A stretch of 64,000 nucleotides of DNA from Pseudomonas fluorescens (GCF_001623525.1 NZ_CP015225.1:4538501-4602500), one strand, 5' to 3'. Positions 36,451 to 46,652 are shown, numbered from the stretch's first letter. Program-made: numbers and translations. Notes: generated by a model not told the origin, from the letters alone.

Positions 36451-37965
36451 ATGCTTGAACAGTACGTCAAAAAGATCCTCACCTCGCGCGTTTACGACGT
36501 TGCCGTAGAAACCCCGCTGCAGTCCGCTCGCCAGCTCTCCGAGCGGCTGGGCAACAGCATCTTGCTCAAGCGCGAAGACTTGCAGCCGGTGTTCTCGTTC
36601 AAGATTCGCGGAGCCTACAACAAGCTGACCCAGCTCAGCGACGAAGAGCGCGCACGCGGCGTGGTCACCGCTTCGGCAGGCAACCATGCCCAGGGCCTGG
36701 CCCTGGCGGCCAAGGTACTGGGGGTCAAGGCCACCATCGTGATGCCCAAGACCACCCCGGAAATCAAGGTCGAAGGCGTGCGCTCACGTGGCGGCAAGGT
36801 GGTGCTGCACGGTGACTCGTTCCCCGAAGCCCTGGCCTACTCGCTGAAACTGGTCGACGAAAAAGGCTACGTCTACATCCACCCGTATGACGATCCCCAC
36901 ACCATTGCCGGGCAGGGCACCGTGGCGATGGAAATCCTGCGCCAGCACCCGGGGCGCCTGGATGCGATCTTCGTCCCGGTGGGCGGTGGCGGGCTGATTG
37001 CCGGGATCGCGGCCTACGTGAAATACCTGCGCCCGGACATCAAGATCATCGGCGTCGAGCCGGACGACTCCAATTGCCTGCAAGCGGCCATGGCCGCTGG
37101 CGAGCGCGTAGTCCTGCCGACCGTGGGGCTGTTCGCCGACGGCGTCGCCGTGGCACAGATCGGCCAGCACACCTTCGACATCTGCAAGCATTACGTGGAC
37201 GAAGTGATCACCGTCAGCACCGACGAGATCTGCGCGGCGATCAAGGATATCTACGACGATACCCGCTCGATCACCGAACCTGCCGGCGCGTTGGGTGTGG
37301 CCGGGATCAAGAAGTACGTCGAGTCGCGCGGCATCAGCGGCCAGACCCTGGTGGCCATCGACTCCGGCGCCAACGTCAACTTCGACCGCTTGCGCCACGT
37401 TGCCGAACGCGCCGAACTGGGCGAGGGCCGCGAAGCGATCATCGCCGTGACCATCCCCGAGCAGCCGGGCAGCTTCAAGGCGTTCTGCGAAGCCGTCGGC
37501 AAGCGCCAGATCACCGAATTCAACTATCGCTACAACACCGGCAGTGAGGCGCACATCTTCGTTGGCGTGCAGACCCACCCGGAAAACGACCCGCGCAGCG
37601 CGCTGATCGCCAGCCTGACCGAACAAGGCTTCCCGGTGCTGGACCTGACCGACAATGAACTGGCCAAATTGCACATTCGCCACATGGTCGGCGGGCATGC
37701 GGCCCATGTCATCGACGAAGTGGTGCTGCGCTTCGAATTCCCGGAACGCCCGGGCGCGCTGTTCAACTTCCTCAACAAGCTGGGCGGACGCTGGAACATC
37801 TCGATGTTCCACTACCGCAACCATGGCGCGGCGGATGGCCGTGTGGTCGCCGGGCTACAGGTGCCGCACGATGAGCGCCACCTGGTGCCGGCCGCCCTGG
37901 AAGAAATCGGCTACCCGTATTGGGATGAAAGCGATAATCCGGCGTATCAGCTGTTCTTGGGGTGA
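36451..37965 (+). CDS. ilvA: Threonine ammonia-lyase, biosynthetic
   Basis: The 504-residue enzyme has a PLP fold-type II catalytic domain with Schiff-base lysine K51 in VFSFKIRGAYNKL, SAGNHAQGLALA and the glycine loop VPVGGGGLIAGIA, followed by two ACT-like regulatory repeats (about 335-410 and 425-500). It deaminates threonine to 2-oxobutyrate for isoleucine synthesis and is typically inhibited by isoleucine through the ACT-like part. Length matches the biosynthetic type, not the short catabolic one. Confidence 0.95.
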   Translation: MLEQYVKKILTSRVYDVAVETPLQSARQLSERLGNSILLKREDLQPVFSFKIRGAYNKLTQLSDEERARGVVTASAGNHAQGLALAAKVLGVKATIVMPKTTPEIKVEGVRSRGGKVVLHGDSFPEALAYSLKLVDEKGYVYIHPYDDPHTIAGQGTVAMEILRQHPGRLDAIFVPVGGGGLIAGIAAYVKYLRPDIKIIGVEPDDSNCLQAAMAAGERVVLPTVGLFADGVAVAQIGQHTFDICKHYVDEVITVSTDEICAAIKDIYDDTRSITEPAGALGVAGIKKYVESRGISGQTLVAIDSGANVNFDRLRHVAERAELGEGREAIIAVTIPEQPGSFKAFCEAVGKRQITEFNYRYNTGSEAHIFVGVQTHPENDPRSALIASLTEQGFPVLDLTDNELAKLHIRHMVGGHAAHVIDEVVLRFEFPERPGALFNFLNKLGGRWNISMFHYRNHGAADGRVVAGLQVPHDERHLVPAALEEIGYPYWDESDNPAYQLFLG

Positions 37966-37970
37966 ACCTT

Positions 37971-38064
37971 GTGGCGAGGGAGCTTGCTCCCGCTTGAGTG
38001 CGAAGCGCTCACTGCTTTTTTTGGGGCCGCTTCGCGACCCAGCGGGAGCAAGCTCCCTCGCCAC
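37971..38064. repeat. REPIN, GTGGCGAGGGAGC family
   Basis: Inverted REP copies 5 bases after the ilvA stop. It differs from the REPIN at 35534 at only a few positions, including one extra T in the spacer. Confidence 0.92.
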
Positions 38065-38109
38065 AGGGGGGTCTAAGCTGTGCTGGACAAGTCATAAGGA
38101 AATCGAACC

Positions 38110-38535
38110 ATGGAAACGTTGACCCTCCTGAAAATCGCCCACGTCGTAGCCACGGTTCTGCTGTTGGCGGGCGCCCTCGGGCTGGCCCTCTGGGTCTGGC
38201 GCACGCGCCGCAACGGCGATGCCACGTCGGCGGCACGCACGCTGCAACGTCCGCGACTGTTCGTCTGGCTGGTGATGATCCTGGCATTGGCAAGCCTGCC
38301 GTTCACGGGCTGGTGGATGGTGCATCAGGTTGGCTGGTCGCTGGGGCAGACCTGGTTGCTGGCTTCCAGCGTGCTCTATACCTTGGCGGCGTTGGCGGGG
38401 TTCTGGTTGGTGGTGCGACTGAACAAATTGCGCAAGACGCCGGGAGGTAGCGGGAAGTTTACCTTTGCCTTGGCGCTGTTCAGTGTTGCCTGCTTTATCG
38501 CCATTGCGGGGTTGATGGGAGCCAAGCCGGTTTGA
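38110..38535 (+). CDS. DUF2269-like integral membrane protein
   Basis: The 141-residue protein is very hydrophobic with four predicted membrane segments (about residues 5-27, 52-75, 80-103, 115-136). The arrangement and the LLKIAHVVATVLLLAGALG start fit DUF2269 membrane proteins of unknown role. A TAAGGAAATCG sequence precedes the ATG. It lies between ilvA and a convergent HAD gene. Confidence 0.8.
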   Translation: METLTLLKIAHVVATVLLLAGALGLALWVWRTRRNGDATSAARTLQRPRLFVWLVMILALASLPFTGWWMVHQVGWSLGQTWLLASSVLYTLAALAGFWLVVRLNKLRKTPGGSGKFTFALALFSVACFIAIAGLMGAKPV

Positions 38536-38572
38536 GGCGTTAGACCGCGCCGGCTTGCTCGCGATAGCTGTT

Positions 38573-39229
38573 TCAGCCACGCAGACTGATCACCGGCCAA
38601 CCCCGCTTGTGGGCCTCCGCCCGAAGATTCGGATCCGGATCCACCGCCACCGGATGCGTCACCACCTCCAGCAGCGCCAGGTCGTTCATCGAATCGCTGT
38701 AGAAATAGCTGCCGTCGAGCGAATGCCCGGTCTCTTCCAGCCAACGGTTCAGCCGGGTCACCTTGCCCTCGCGAAAGCACGGGACATCCGTGCTGCGCCC
38801 GCTGTAGCGCCCGTCGATCATCTCGCACTCGGTGGCGATCAGGGTTTCGACGCCCAGGCGCTCGGCAATCGGCCCGGTGACAAAGCGGTTGGTGGCGGTG
38901 ATGATCACCAGCTTGTCGCCAGCGTCACGGTGCTTTTCGAGCAATTCGATGGCCTGGGGCAACACGATCGGCTCGATGCAGTCGCGCATGTAGTCCAGGT
39001 GCCATTGGGCCAGCACGTCCATTTCGGTACGACCGAGGATTTCCAGGCAAAAATTCAGGTACTCGGCGTTGTCGAGCTTGCCGGCCAGGTAATCCTGGTA
39101 GAACGCGTCGTTGCGTGCCTTGTATGTGACAGCGTCCAGGAAACCGCGCTCGCACAGGTAATCGCCCCACGCGTGGTCGCTGTCGCCGCCCAGCAATGTG
39201 TTATCCAAGTCGAATAAAGCCAGCCGCAT
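38573..39229 (-). CDS. HAD-superfamily phosphatase, HisN/SerB-like subclass IB
   Basis: The 218-residue protein has HAD motif [16 protein letters not shown] (D7, D9), motif [11 protein letters not shown], a conserved K in the VTRLNRW region, and motif [16 protein letters not shown], with a helical C1 cap. It belongs to the HAD-IB group (SerB-like). The P. aeruginosa gene in the same neighbourhood has been reported as a histidinol-phosphate phosphatase, which would fill the HisB N-domain step; transfer of that role is by family and synteny, not shown here. It is divergent from rppH. Confidence 0.88.
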   Translation of the reverse strand: MRLALFDLDNTLLGGDSDHAWGDYLCERGFLDAVTYKARNDAFYQDYLAGKLDNAEYLNFCLEILGRTEMDVLAQWHLDYMRDCIEPIVLPQAIELLEKHRDAGDKLVIITATNRFVTGPIAERLGVETLIATECEMIDGRYSGRSTDVPCFREGKVTRLNRWLEETGHSLDGSYFYSDSMNDLALLEVVTHPVAVDPDPNLRAEAHKRGWPVISLRG

Positions 39230-39372
39230 TGCAGTTACTCGCTGAAAAATCTGAAGAAAGGCGTCCAGAATACGGACTTTTCACAAGAGTGCACATAAGC
39301 TAGGCGGGCTCGTTGCTGCTTTCACAACCTTTGTGGAACAATGCGGCGACATGCGTTTGCGAGGTTGTTGCC

Positions 39373-39852
39373 GTGATCGACCCCGATGGTTTCCGCCCCA
39401 ATGTGGGGATCATTCTTACGAATGATGCAGGGCAGGTGCTATGGGCTCGCCGTATCAATCAAGACGCCTGGCAGTTTCCTCAGGGCGGGATCAACCCCCA
39501 GGAGACGCCGGAAGAGGCCTTGTACCGCGAGTTGAACGAAGAAGTGGGGCTTGAGCGAGAAGATGTCGAAATACTCGCCTGCACCCGCGGCTGGTTGCGC
39601 TATCGTTTGCCGCAACGCCTGGTCAGGACGCACAGCCAACCGCTGTGCATCGGCCAGAAGCAGAAATGGTTTCTCCTGCGCCTGATCTCCAACGAGCAGC
39701 GGGTGCGGATGGATTTGACCGGTAAACCGGAGTTCGATGGCTGGCGCTGGGTCAGCTATTGGTATCCGTTGGGCCAGGTGGTGACATTCAAGCGCGAAGT
39801 GTACCGACGCGCTCTCAAAGAGCTTGCCCCGCGCCTGCTGACGCGCGACTGA
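39373..39852 (+). CDS. rppH: RNA pyrophosphohydrolase RppH
   Basis: The 159-residue Nudix protein starts at GTG 39373 ([17 protein letters not shown] follows) and carries the Nudix box [20 protein letters not shown] (plus VGL). RppH removes pyrophosphate from 5'-triphosphate mRNA and so starts RNase E-dependent decay. The frame is open to an ATG at 39313, but the GTG matches the family N-terminus. ptsP follows after 22 bases, the known rppH-ptsP pairing. Confidence 0.95.
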   Translation: MIDPDGFRPNVGIILTNDAGQVLWARRINQDAWQFPQGGINPQETPEEALYRELNEEVGLEREDVEILACTRGWLRYRLPQRLVRTHSQPLCIGQKQKWFLLRLISNEQRVRMDLTGKPEFDGWRWVSYWYPLGQVVTFKREVYRRALKELAPRLLTRD

Positions 39853-39874
39853 CGACGGAGTTCGACCCCGAGCC

Positions 39875-42154
39875 ATGCTCAATACGCTGCGCAAGATCGT
39901 CCAGGAAGTTAACTCCGCCAAGGATCTCAAGGCGGCGTTGGGGATTATTGTATTGCGTGTCAAAGAGGCCATGGGCAGCCAGGTCTGCTCGGTCTACCTG
40001 CTGGATCCCGAGACCAATCGTTTCGTGTTGATGGCCACCGAGGGCTTGAACAAGCGCTCCATCGGCAAAGTCAGCATGGCCCCCAATGAAGGCCTGGTCG
40101 GTCTGGTCGGCACACGCGAAGAACCCCTGAACCTCGAAAACGCCGCGGATCACCCGCGCTACCGCTACTTCGCCGAAACTGGCGAAGAACGCTACGCCTC
40201 GTTCCTCGGGGCACCGATCATCCACCACCGCCGCGTTGTCGGCGTGTTGGTCATCCAGCAAAAAGAACGCCGCCAGTTCGATGAGGGTGAAGAAGCCTTC
40301 CTCGTGACCATGAGCGCGCAACTGGCCGGGGTTATCGCCCACGCCGAGGCCACCGGCTCGATCAGCGGCCTGGGGCGCCAGGGCAAGGGCATCCAGGAAG
40401 CCAAGTTCGTCGGCGTGCCGGGTTCACCGGGCGCGGCGGTGGGTACGGCGGTGGTCATGTTGCCACCCGCCGACCTGGACGTGGTGCCGGACAAGGCCAT
40501 CACCGATATCGACGCCGAGCTGGGCTTGTTCAAGACCGCCATCGAAGGCGTACGCGCCGACATGCGCGCCCTGTCGGCCAAGCTGGCAACGCAGCTGCGC
40601 CCTGAAGAGCGCGCGTTGTTCGACGTTTACTTGATGATGCTCGACGATGCCTCCCTGGGCAGCGAAGTGACCACCGTCATCAAGACCGGCCAGTGGGCCC
40701 AGGGCGCACTGCGCCAGGTGGTGACCGACCACGTCAACCGTTTCGAACTGATGGACGACGCCTACCTGCGCGAGCGGGCCTCGGACGTCAAGGACCTTGG
40801 CCGCCGGTTGCTGGCCTACTTGCAGCAAGAGCGCCAGCAGACCCTGGTCTACCCCGACAACACCATCCTGGTCAGTGAAGAACTCACGCCGGCCATGCTC
40901 GGCGAAGTGCCCGAAGGCAAGCTGGCGGGGCTGGTCTCGGTATTGGGTTCGGGCAACTCCCACGTGGCGATCCTGGCCCGGGCCATGGGCATCCCGACGG
41001 TGATGGGCCTGGTGGACCTGCCATACTCCAAGGTCGACGGCATCCAGATGATCGTCGATGGCTACCACGGCGAGGTCTACACCAACCCCAGCGACGTGCT
41101 GCGCAAGCAGTTTGCCGACGTGGTGGAGGAAGAAAAGCAACTGTCCCTGGGACTGGACGCGCTGCGGGACCTGCCGTGCGTGACGCTCGACGGCCATCGC
41201 ATGCCACTGTGGGTCAACACCGGCCTGCTGGCCGACGTGGCCCGGGCGCAGAAACGTGGCGCCGAGGGCGTGGGCCTGTACCGCACTGAAGTGCCGTTCA
41301 TGATCAACCAGCGCTTCCCCAGCGAAAAGGAACAGCTGGCGATCTACCGCGAACAACTGGCCGCGTTCCACCCGCAACCGGTGACCATGCGCAGCCTGGA
41401 CATTGGCGGCGACAAGTCCCTGTCCTACTTCCCGATCAAGGAAGACAACCCGTTCCTCGGCTGGCGCGGTATTCGCGTGACCCTCGACCACCCGGAAATC
41501 TTCCTGGTCCAGGCCCGTGCCATGCTCAAGGCCAGCGAAGGCCTGAACAACCTGCGCATCCTGTTGCCGATGATCTCCGGCACCCATGAACTGGAAGAAG
41601 CCTTGCACCTGATCCACCGGGCCTGGGGCGAAGTGCGCGACGAAGGCACCGACGTGCCGATGCCACCGATTGGCGTGATGATCGAGATCCCGGCGGCGGT
41701 GTACCAGACCAAGGAACTGGCGCGGCAGGTGGACTTCCTGTCGGTGGGCTCCAACGACCTGACCCAGTACCTGCTGGCCGTGGACCGCAACAACCCACGG
41801 GTCGCCGACCTGTACGACTACCTGCACCCGGCGGTGCTGCAAGCCTTGCAGAACGTGGTACGTGACGCCCATGCCGAAGGCAAGCCAGTGAGCATCTGCG
41901 GTGAGATGGCCGGCGACCCGGCCGCCGCAGTGCTGCTGATGGCGATGGGCTTCGACAGCTTGTCGATGAACGCCACCAACCTGCCGAAAGTGAAGTGGAT
42001 GCTGCGCCAGATCAACCTCAGCAAGGCCCAGGAATTGCTCGCGGAGGTGATGACCATCGACAACCCGCAAGTGATCCACAGCTCCTTGCAACTGGCGCTG
42101 AAGAACCTTGGGTTGGCGCGGATGATCAATCCGGCTTCGAACAAGACGCTCTGA
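39875..42154 (+). CDS. ptsP: Phosphoenolpyruvate-protein phosphotransferase PtsP (EI-Ntr)
   Basis: The 759-residue protein has an N-terminal GAF domain (about 1-160), the EI N-domain with active-site H363 in GSGNSHVAILARAMGIPTV, and the PEP-binding barrel with VGLYRTEVPFM, LDIGGDKSLSYFP, FLSVGSNDLTQYLLAVDR and the catalytic Cys in VSICGEMAGD. It starts the nitrogen PTS phosphorelay (to NPr and EIIA-Ntr), which links nitrogen status to potassium transport, sigma54 functions and virulence traits. Confidence 0.95.
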   Translation: MLNTLRKIVQEVNSAKDLKAALGIIVLRVKEAMGSQVCSVYLLDPETNRFVLMATEGLNKRSIGKVSMAPNEGLVGLVGTREEPLNLENAADHPRYRYFAETGEERYASFLGAPIIHHRRVVGVLVIQQKERRQFDEGEEAFLVTMSAQLAGVIAHAEATGSISGLGRQGKGIQEAKFVGVPGSPGAAVGTAVVMLPPADLDVVPDKAITDIDAELGLFKTAIEGVRADMRALSAKLATQLRPEERALFDVYLMMLDDASLGSEVTTVIKTGQWAQGALRQVVTDHVNRFELMDDAYLRERASDVKDLGRRLLAYLQQERQQTLVYPDNTILVSEELTPAMLGEVPEGKLAGLVSVLGSGNSHVAILARAMGIPTVMGLVDLPYSKVDGIQMIVDGYHGEVYTNPSDVLRKQFADVVEEEKQLSLGLDALRDLPCVTLDGHRMPLWVNTGLLADVARAQKRGAEGVGLYRTEVPFMINQRFPSEKEQLAIYREQLAAFHPQPVTMRSLDIGGDKSLSYFPIKEDNPFLGWRGIRVTLDHPEIFLVQARAMLKASEGLNNLRILLPMISGTHELEEALHLIHRAWGEVRDEGTDVPMPPIGVMIEIPAAVYQTKELARQVDFLSVGSNDLTQYLLAVDRNNPRVADLYDYLHPAVLQALQNVVRDAHAEGKPVSICGEMAGDPAAAVLLMAMGFDSLSMNATNLPKVKWMLRQINLSKAQELLAEVMTIDNPQVIHSSLQLALKNLGLARMINPASNKTL

Positions 42155-42169
42155 CGAGCATTGGTGTGT

Positions 42170-42292
42170 GTGGCGAGGGAGCTTGCTCCCGCTGGAGTGC
42201 GAAGCACTCCCGATTGCGGTGATAGCGATAAGGGCAGTGTCAGCCAACTTGCGACTGCTTCGCAGCCGAGCGGGAGCAAGCTCCCTCGCCAC
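42170..42292. repeat. REPIN, GTGGCGAGGGAGC family
   Basis: Inverted REP copies with about 75 bases of spacer lie between convergent ptsP and the NRDE gene. Confidence 0.9.
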
Positions 42293-42298
42293 GGGTTA

Positions 42299-43054
42299 TC
42301 ACAGGCATTCAATGTGCAGCTCCACCTCCCCCAAATGCCCCCCATGGGGCCCGAAACTGCGCTCGACCATCTGCCGCGTCCCATCGGCATGGACAATCAG
42401 CGCCGTACTCGCCCGCGTCCCGTAAGCCGGGCTGGCGATGAACACACTCGATAGCAGCATCTCGGTCGCCACTCCCACCCCGGTATCAGGCAGCTCAGCC
42501 ACCGGAGCAGGCCGCGGGTCGTTCAGCAGCGTAAGCAGTGCCTCGGGCTGCGGATCGTCCAGCACCTCGCCCAGCGCCGCGCGGGCTTTGAGCAACTTGG
42601 GCCATGGCGTGTTCAACCCAGCGTTCGACAAGCCATAGAGCCCCTCGTCCAACCGCTGCGGCTGGGTATCGCGGGCGTTGTGGTGCCACAGCTCGACGCC
42701 ATCGCCGAGCAGCAGGTTGAACCCACCATACTCGCTGGCGCGGGGCACGATTTCGCTCAAATACTCAGTAATCGAAAGATTTCCGGTCAGGAACCGCGCC
42801 ACCAGTTCGCCGCGCGACTTGAATGCCGGCAACTGGCCCGGGTCTCGGATGTTGGTCAGCGCCGCAAAGCGCCCTTCGGCGCCAATGCCAAGCCAGGTGC
42901 CGCCAGCCTCCAGGTCGCGACCAGCATGCACATGGGGCGCATCAGGCCACTGGGCAAGGGGCAAGGTCGGCCGGGCGTAGAACTCGTCGCGGTTGGCCGC
43001 CACGATCAGCGGCTGGGCATGGCCGGGGCGCCAGGCAAATACGATCAGGCACAT
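42299..43054 (-). CDS. NRDE/TANGO2-family protein
   Basis: The 251-residue protein begins MCLIVFAWRPG and contains the eponymous NRDE motif (VAANRDEFYARPT) and GGTWLGIGAEGRFAALTN. The family (NRDE, TANGO2) has an Ntn-hydrolase-like fold with a conserved Cys near the N-terminus; eukaryotic TANGO2 has been linked to haem handling, and the bacterial role is unknown. ATG 43054 places that cysteine at position 2; the open frame back to 43084 would bury it. Confidence 0.88.
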   Translation of the reverse strand: MCLIVFAWRPGHAQPLIVAANRDEFYARPTLPLAQWPDAPHVHAGRDLEAGGTWLGIGAEGRFAALTNIRDPGQLPAFKSRGELVARFLTGNLSITEYLSEIVPRASEYGGFNLLLGDGVELWHHNARDTQPQRLDEGLYGLSNAGLNTPWPKLLKARAALGEVLDDPQPEALLTLLNDPRPAPVAELPDTGVGVATEMLLSSVFIASPAYGTRASTALIVHADGTRQMVERSFGPHGGHLGEVELHIECL

Positions 43055-43110
43055 CAGGTCGTCCTGTTTAAAATACCCATCCATTGAAGATAGAGCCGAA
43101 CACAGCCTCT

Positions 43111-43239
43111 GTGGCGAGGGAGCTTGCTCCCCCTGGGCTACGAAGAAGACCCAAAAACCAGAGGCCAGTTTTTCAGACCAGTAAGCGGGATTTTATTGGG
43201 AGGGCTTCGCCCTCCAGAGGGAGCAAGCCCCCTCGCCAC
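43111..43239. repeat. Diverged REPIN, GTGGCGAGGGAGC family
   Basis: Left copy GTGGCGAGGGAGCTTGCTCC and right copy GGAGCAAGCCCCCTCGCCAC pair with one mismatch; the inner spacer hairpin is GGAGGGCTTCGCCCTCC. Confidence 0.85.
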
Positions 43240-43385
43240 AACAGCAGTTCGCCACCCAATATCTCCAGGGCTCTCAGCCCACTCTACCCAGACATGGCCC
43301 CCACATCCATCACCTTCAGTGGAGCCGGGGCCCCTGGATCCGTTACCATGCCGCTCTTATTTCGAGGATGGCCGGGGAGACGCTG

Positions 43386-44168
43386 GTGGAATTTGTGCTC
43401 TATCTGCTGCTCGGCGCCTGCGCCGGCGTGTTGGCCGGGTTGTTCGGCGTGGGGGGCGGGATCATCATCGTCCCGGTGCTGGTGTTCAGTTTCACCCTGC
43501 AGGGCTTCGACCCGCAGGTGCTGACGCACCTGGCCGTCGGCACCTCGCTGGCATCGATCATCTTCACCTCGGTCAATGCCGTACGCGAGCATCAACGCAA
43601 AGGCGCAGTGCGCTGGCCGGTGTTCGCCTGGATGACCGTCGGCATCCTGATCGGTGCCGGATTCGGCGCGATCACCGCCGAAGCGATTTCCGGCCCGCAC
43701 CTGCAAAAGATCATCGGCGTGTTCGCCCTGATCGTTGCTCTGCAATTGGCCCTGGATTTCAAGCCCAACGCCAGTCGCAGCGTACCGGGCAAGGCCGGAC
43801 TGACCCTGGCCGGCACGGTGATCGGCTGGGCCTCGGCGATTTTCGGCATCGGCGGCGGTTCGCTGACCGTGCCGTTCCTGACCTGGCGCAGCGTGCCGAT
43901 GCAGCAAGCGGTCGCGACCTCATCGGCCTGCGGACTGCCCATCGCCGTGGTCAGTGCACTAAGTTTCATGATTCTGGGCTGGCACGATCCGCTGCTGCCG
44001 GCCCATAGTCTCGGTTTTGTGTATTTGCCGGCGTTGCTGGGCATCGCCCTGACCAGCATGGTCTTCGCCCGCTTCGGTGCGCGACTGGCCCATCGCCTGT
44101 CGCCGCGCTTGCTCAAGCGGCTGTTCGCCGCCTTGCTATTCTGCGTGGGCTTGAGTTTTCTGTTCTGA
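43386..44168 (+). CDS. TSUP-family (TauE/SafE) membrane transporter
   Basis: The protein of 260 residues has about eight hydrophobic segments in two homologous halves, each with a glycine-rich signature (GLFGVGGGIIIVP near the start and AIFGIGGGSLTVP in the middle), typical of TauE/SafE/YfcA anion exporters. Some relatives move sulfite or organosulfonates. GTG 43386 has GGGGAG 6 bases upstream; ATG 43368 is open but its ribosome site touches the start codon. It precedes lgt by 68 bases, as in other pseudomonads. Confidence 0.85.
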   Translation: MEFVLYLLLGACAGVLAGLFGVGGGIIIVPVLVFSFTLQGFDPQVLTHLAVGTSLASIIFTSVNAVREHQRKGAVRWPVFAWMTVGILIGAGFGAITAEAISGPHLQKIIGVFALIVALQLALDFKPNASRSVPGKAGLTLAGTVIGWASAIFGIGGGSLTVPFLTWRSVPMQQAVATSSACGLPIAVVSALSFMILGWHDPLLPAHSLGFVYLPALLGIALTSMVFARFGARLAHRLSPRLLKRLFAALLFCVGLSFLF

Positions 44169-44236
44169 CGCAATCCTGGCTTAATCCCGAGGTGGCAGCG
44201 TCGCCCGGGTATTTTTGACGTTTACGAGGAATATCA

Positions 44237-45046
44237 ATGCTGCCTTACCCGCAGATCGATCCGGTGGCCTTGGCCATCGGCCCGCTGAAAATCCACTGGT
44301 ACGGCCTGATGTACCTGATCGGCATCGGCGGCGCCTGGTGGCTGGCGTCGCGTCGGCTCAACCGTTTCGACCCGACCTGGAACAAGGAAAAGCTCTCGGA
44401 CCTGGTGTTCTGGCTGTCCATGGGCGTGATCGTCGGCGGGCGCCTGGGCTACGTGCTGTTCTACGACCTGAGTGCGTACCTGGCCAACCCGACGCTGATC
44501 TTTGAAGTCTGGAAGGGTGGCATGTCGTTCCACGGCGGGTTCATCGGCGTAATGCTGGCGGCGTTGTGGTTCGGCAAGCGCAACAACAAATCGTTTTTCG
44601 AGCTGATGGACTTCGTCGCGCCGATGGTGCCGATCGGCCTGGGCGCCGGGCGCATCGGCAACTTCATCAATGCCGAATTGTGGGGCAAGCCGACCGACGT
44701 GCCGTGGGCGATGATCTTCCCGCCGTTCAGCGACCCGGCGCAGTTGCCGCGCCACCCGTCGCAGCTTTACCAGTTTGCCCTCGAAGGCGTGGCATTGTTC
44801 CTGATCCTCTGGCTGTTCTCGCGCAAGCCGCGGCCGACCATGGCGGTGTCGGGCATGTTCGCGCTGTTCTACGGGATCTTCCGTTTCATCGTTGAATTCG
44901 TCCGCGTACCGGACGCCCAGCTCGGCTATCTGGCGTGGAACTGGCTGACCATGGGCCAGGTGTTGTGCTTGCCGATGATCATCGGCGGCCTGGCGCTGAT
45001 CTGGCTGGCTTATCATCGCGCGCCGGCTGCGGCGGCCAAGGTTTAA
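44237..45046 (+). CDS. lgt: Phosphatidylglycerol-prolipoprotein diacylglyceryl transferase
   Basis: The 269-residue inner-membrane enzyme has about seven membrane segments, the essential HGGF motif ([12 protein letters not shown]) and the Lgt signature [17 protein letters not shown] with the catalytic arginine. It adds diacylglycerol to the lipobox cysteine of prolipoproteins, the first step of lipoprotein maturation. GAGGAA 6 bases upstream supports ATG 44237. thyA follows 49 bases later, a conserved pair. Confidence 0.95.
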   Translation: MLPYPQIDPVALAIGPLKIHWYGLMYLIGIGGAWWLASRRLNRFDPTWNKEKLSDLVFWLSMGVIVGGRLGYVLFYDLSAYLANPTLIFEVWKGGMSFHGGFIGVMLAALWFGKRNNKSFFELMDFVAPMVPIGLGAGRIGNFINAELWGKPTDVPWAMIFPPFSDPAQLPRHPSQLYQFALEGVALFLILWLFSRKPRPTMAVSGMFALFYGIFRFIVEFVRVPDAQLGYLAWNWLTMGQVLCLPMIIGGLALIWLAYHRAPAAAAKV

Positions 45047-45095
45047 AATTCGAACCCCGGGGCGTTGGCCCCGGGTTCAAGGACACAGGTAACCC

Positions 45096-46067
45096 ATGAA
45101 GCAATATCTCGAACTGGTGGCCCACGTCATCAAGAACGGCACCAAGCAGGCCAACCGCACCGGCGTGAACACCATCAGCTTCCCCGGCGCCATGCTGCGC
45201 TATGACTTGAAGGACGGCTTCCCGGCCATCACCACCCGCAAGATGGCTTTCAAGTCGGCCATTGGCGAAATGTGCGGTTTTCTCCGTGGCGTGAACAATG
45301 CCGCCGAATTCCGCGCCCTGGGCTGCAAGGTCTGGGACCAGAACGCCAACGAAAACGCCCAGTGGCTGGCCAACCCGTTCCGCCAGGGCGACGACGACCT
45401 GGGCGAGATCTACGGCGTGCAGTGGCGCAAATGGCCGGCCTACAAACAGATCCCCCTGAGCAACCCGGCGGCCATCGAGCAGACGCTGGCCCAGGGTTAT
45501 CGGCAGATCGCCGAAGGCGAAGAAAATGGCCAGGCCTACGTGGTGCTGTACAAGGCCATCGACCAGGTTCGCCAATGCGTCGACACCATCATCAAGGACC
45601 CGGGCAGCCGGCGCATCCTGTTCCATGGCTGGAACTGTGCCCAGCTCGATGAAATGGCTCTGCCGCCGTGCCACCTGCTCTACCAGTTCCACCCGAATGT
45701 CGAGACCAAGGAAATCTCCCTGACCCTCTACATCCGCTCCAACGACCTGGGCCTGGGCACGCCATTCAACCTCACCGAAGGCGCCGCGCTGCTGAGCCTG
45801 ATCGGCCGCCTGACCGGCTACACGCCGCGCTGGTTCACCTATTTCATCGGCGATGCCCATGTCTACGAAAACCACTTGGACATGCTCAACGAACAGCTCA
45901 AGCGCGAGCCGTTCCCGATGCCGAAACTGGTGATTTCCGAGCGCGTGCCGGCGTTTGCCGAAACTGGTGAGTACCAGCCTGAGTGGCTGGAGTTGGTGGA
46001 ACCGGGCGACTTCTCCCTCGAAGGCTACCAGCACCATGCGCCGATGACCGCGCCGATGGCGGTCTGA
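45096..46067 (+). CDS. thyA: Thymidylate synthase
   Basis: The 323-residue enzyme is the longer Pseudomonas form, with an insertion relative to the 264-residue E. coli type (about residues 80-150). The catalytic cysteine is C192 in [30 protein letters not shown] and GDAHVYENH follow. It methylates dUMP with methylene-tetrahydrofolate to make dTMP. It lies in the conserved lgt-thyA order. Confidence 0.95.
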   Translation: MKQYLELVAHVIKNGTKQANRTGVNTISFPGAMLRYDLKDGFPAITTRKMAFKSAIGEMCGFLRGVNNAAEFRALGCKVWDQNANENAQWLANPFRQGDDDLGEIYGVQWRKWPAYKQIPLSNPAAIEQTLAQGYRQIAEGEENGQAYVVLYKAIDQVRQCVDTIIKDPGSRRILFHGWNCAQLDEMALPPCHLLYQFHPNVETKEISLTLYIRSNDLGLGTPFNLTEGAALLSLIGRLTGYTPRWFTYFIGDAHVYENHLDMLNEQLKREPFPMPKLVISERVPAFAETGEYQPEWLELVEPGDFSLEGYQHHAPMTAPMAV

Positions 46068-46082
46068 GCCACACCACCTCTC

Positions 46083-46175
46083 TTGATCGCTCCCACGCTC
46101 TGCGTGGACGCTCTGCGTCACAGGGACGCGGAGCGTCCCGGGCTGCATTCCCGCGCAGAGCGCGGGAGCGATCAA
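46083..46175. repeat. Nested inverted repeat (third REP-like family)
   Basis: Outer arms beginning TTGATCGCTCCCACGCTCTG and ending GGGAGCGATCAA pair over 22 bases with one mismatch, and an inner GACGCTCTGCGTC/GACGCGGAGCGTC pair stacks inside. The sequence differs from the two major REP families here. It lies between convergent thyA and cadR. Confidence 0.85.
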
Positions 46176-46182
46176 TGGGCTT

Positions 46183-46629
46183 TCAATGCCCGTGACTACG
46201 CCCCACATGCGAATGCTCCACCTCCGGCGCCACCGCACCACTGACCTCCAGCCGCTGCAAAATCCCGCATTGATCCAGGTCCGGCCCTTCACCACAGCGA
46301 TGGCGCAGGTCGATCAGTTGCGTCTGCAAGGCCAGCAGGCCGTCGATGCGGGCCTTGACGTGTTGGATGTGCTCGTCGATCAGCGCGTTGACGCTTTCGC
46401 ACTGGTCCTGGGGGCTGTCGCGCAGGGCCAGGAGGCTGCGGATTTCTTCCAGGGTCATGTCCAGGGTGCGGCAATTGCGGATGAACGTCAGCCGCTCGGC
46501 ATGGGCCTGGGTGTAGACGCGGTAATTGCCGTCGCTACGGGCCGGTTCCGGCAGCAAGCCTTCGCGCTCGTAGTAGCGGATGGTTTCGACCTGGCAGTCG
46601 GTGATTTTCGCCAGTTCTCCGATCTTCAT
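46183..46629 (-). CDS. cadR: Cd(II)/Pb(II)-responsive MerR-family regulator CadR
   Basis: The 148-residue protein has the MerR helix-turn-helix (IGELAKITDCQVETIRYYEREGLLP-like, residues 3-27), a dimerisation coiled coil (about 80-110) and metal ligands C77, C112 and C121, with a His-rich tail (HSHVGRSHGH) typical of Pseudomonas CadR. It binds the divergent cadA promoter and untwists it when metal is bound. ATG 46629 is chosen over the open frame to 46689, which would run through the operator. Confidence 0.93.
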   Translation of the reverse strand: MKIGELAKITDCQVETIRYYEREGLLPEPARSDGNYRVYTQAHAERLTFIRNCRTLDMTLEEIRSLLALRDSPQDQCESVNALIDEHIQHVKARIDGLLALQTQLIDLRHRCGEGPDLDQCGILQRLEVSGAVAPEVEHSHVGRSHGH

Positions 46630-46652
46630 GATGCGGCCTCCCAAATAGGTGC

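Noticed and set aside
40424..42292. 622-codon minus-strand open frame opposite ptsP
   Set aside because: Antisense to the catalytic parts of PtsP and extends into a REPIN; composition is shadow-like.
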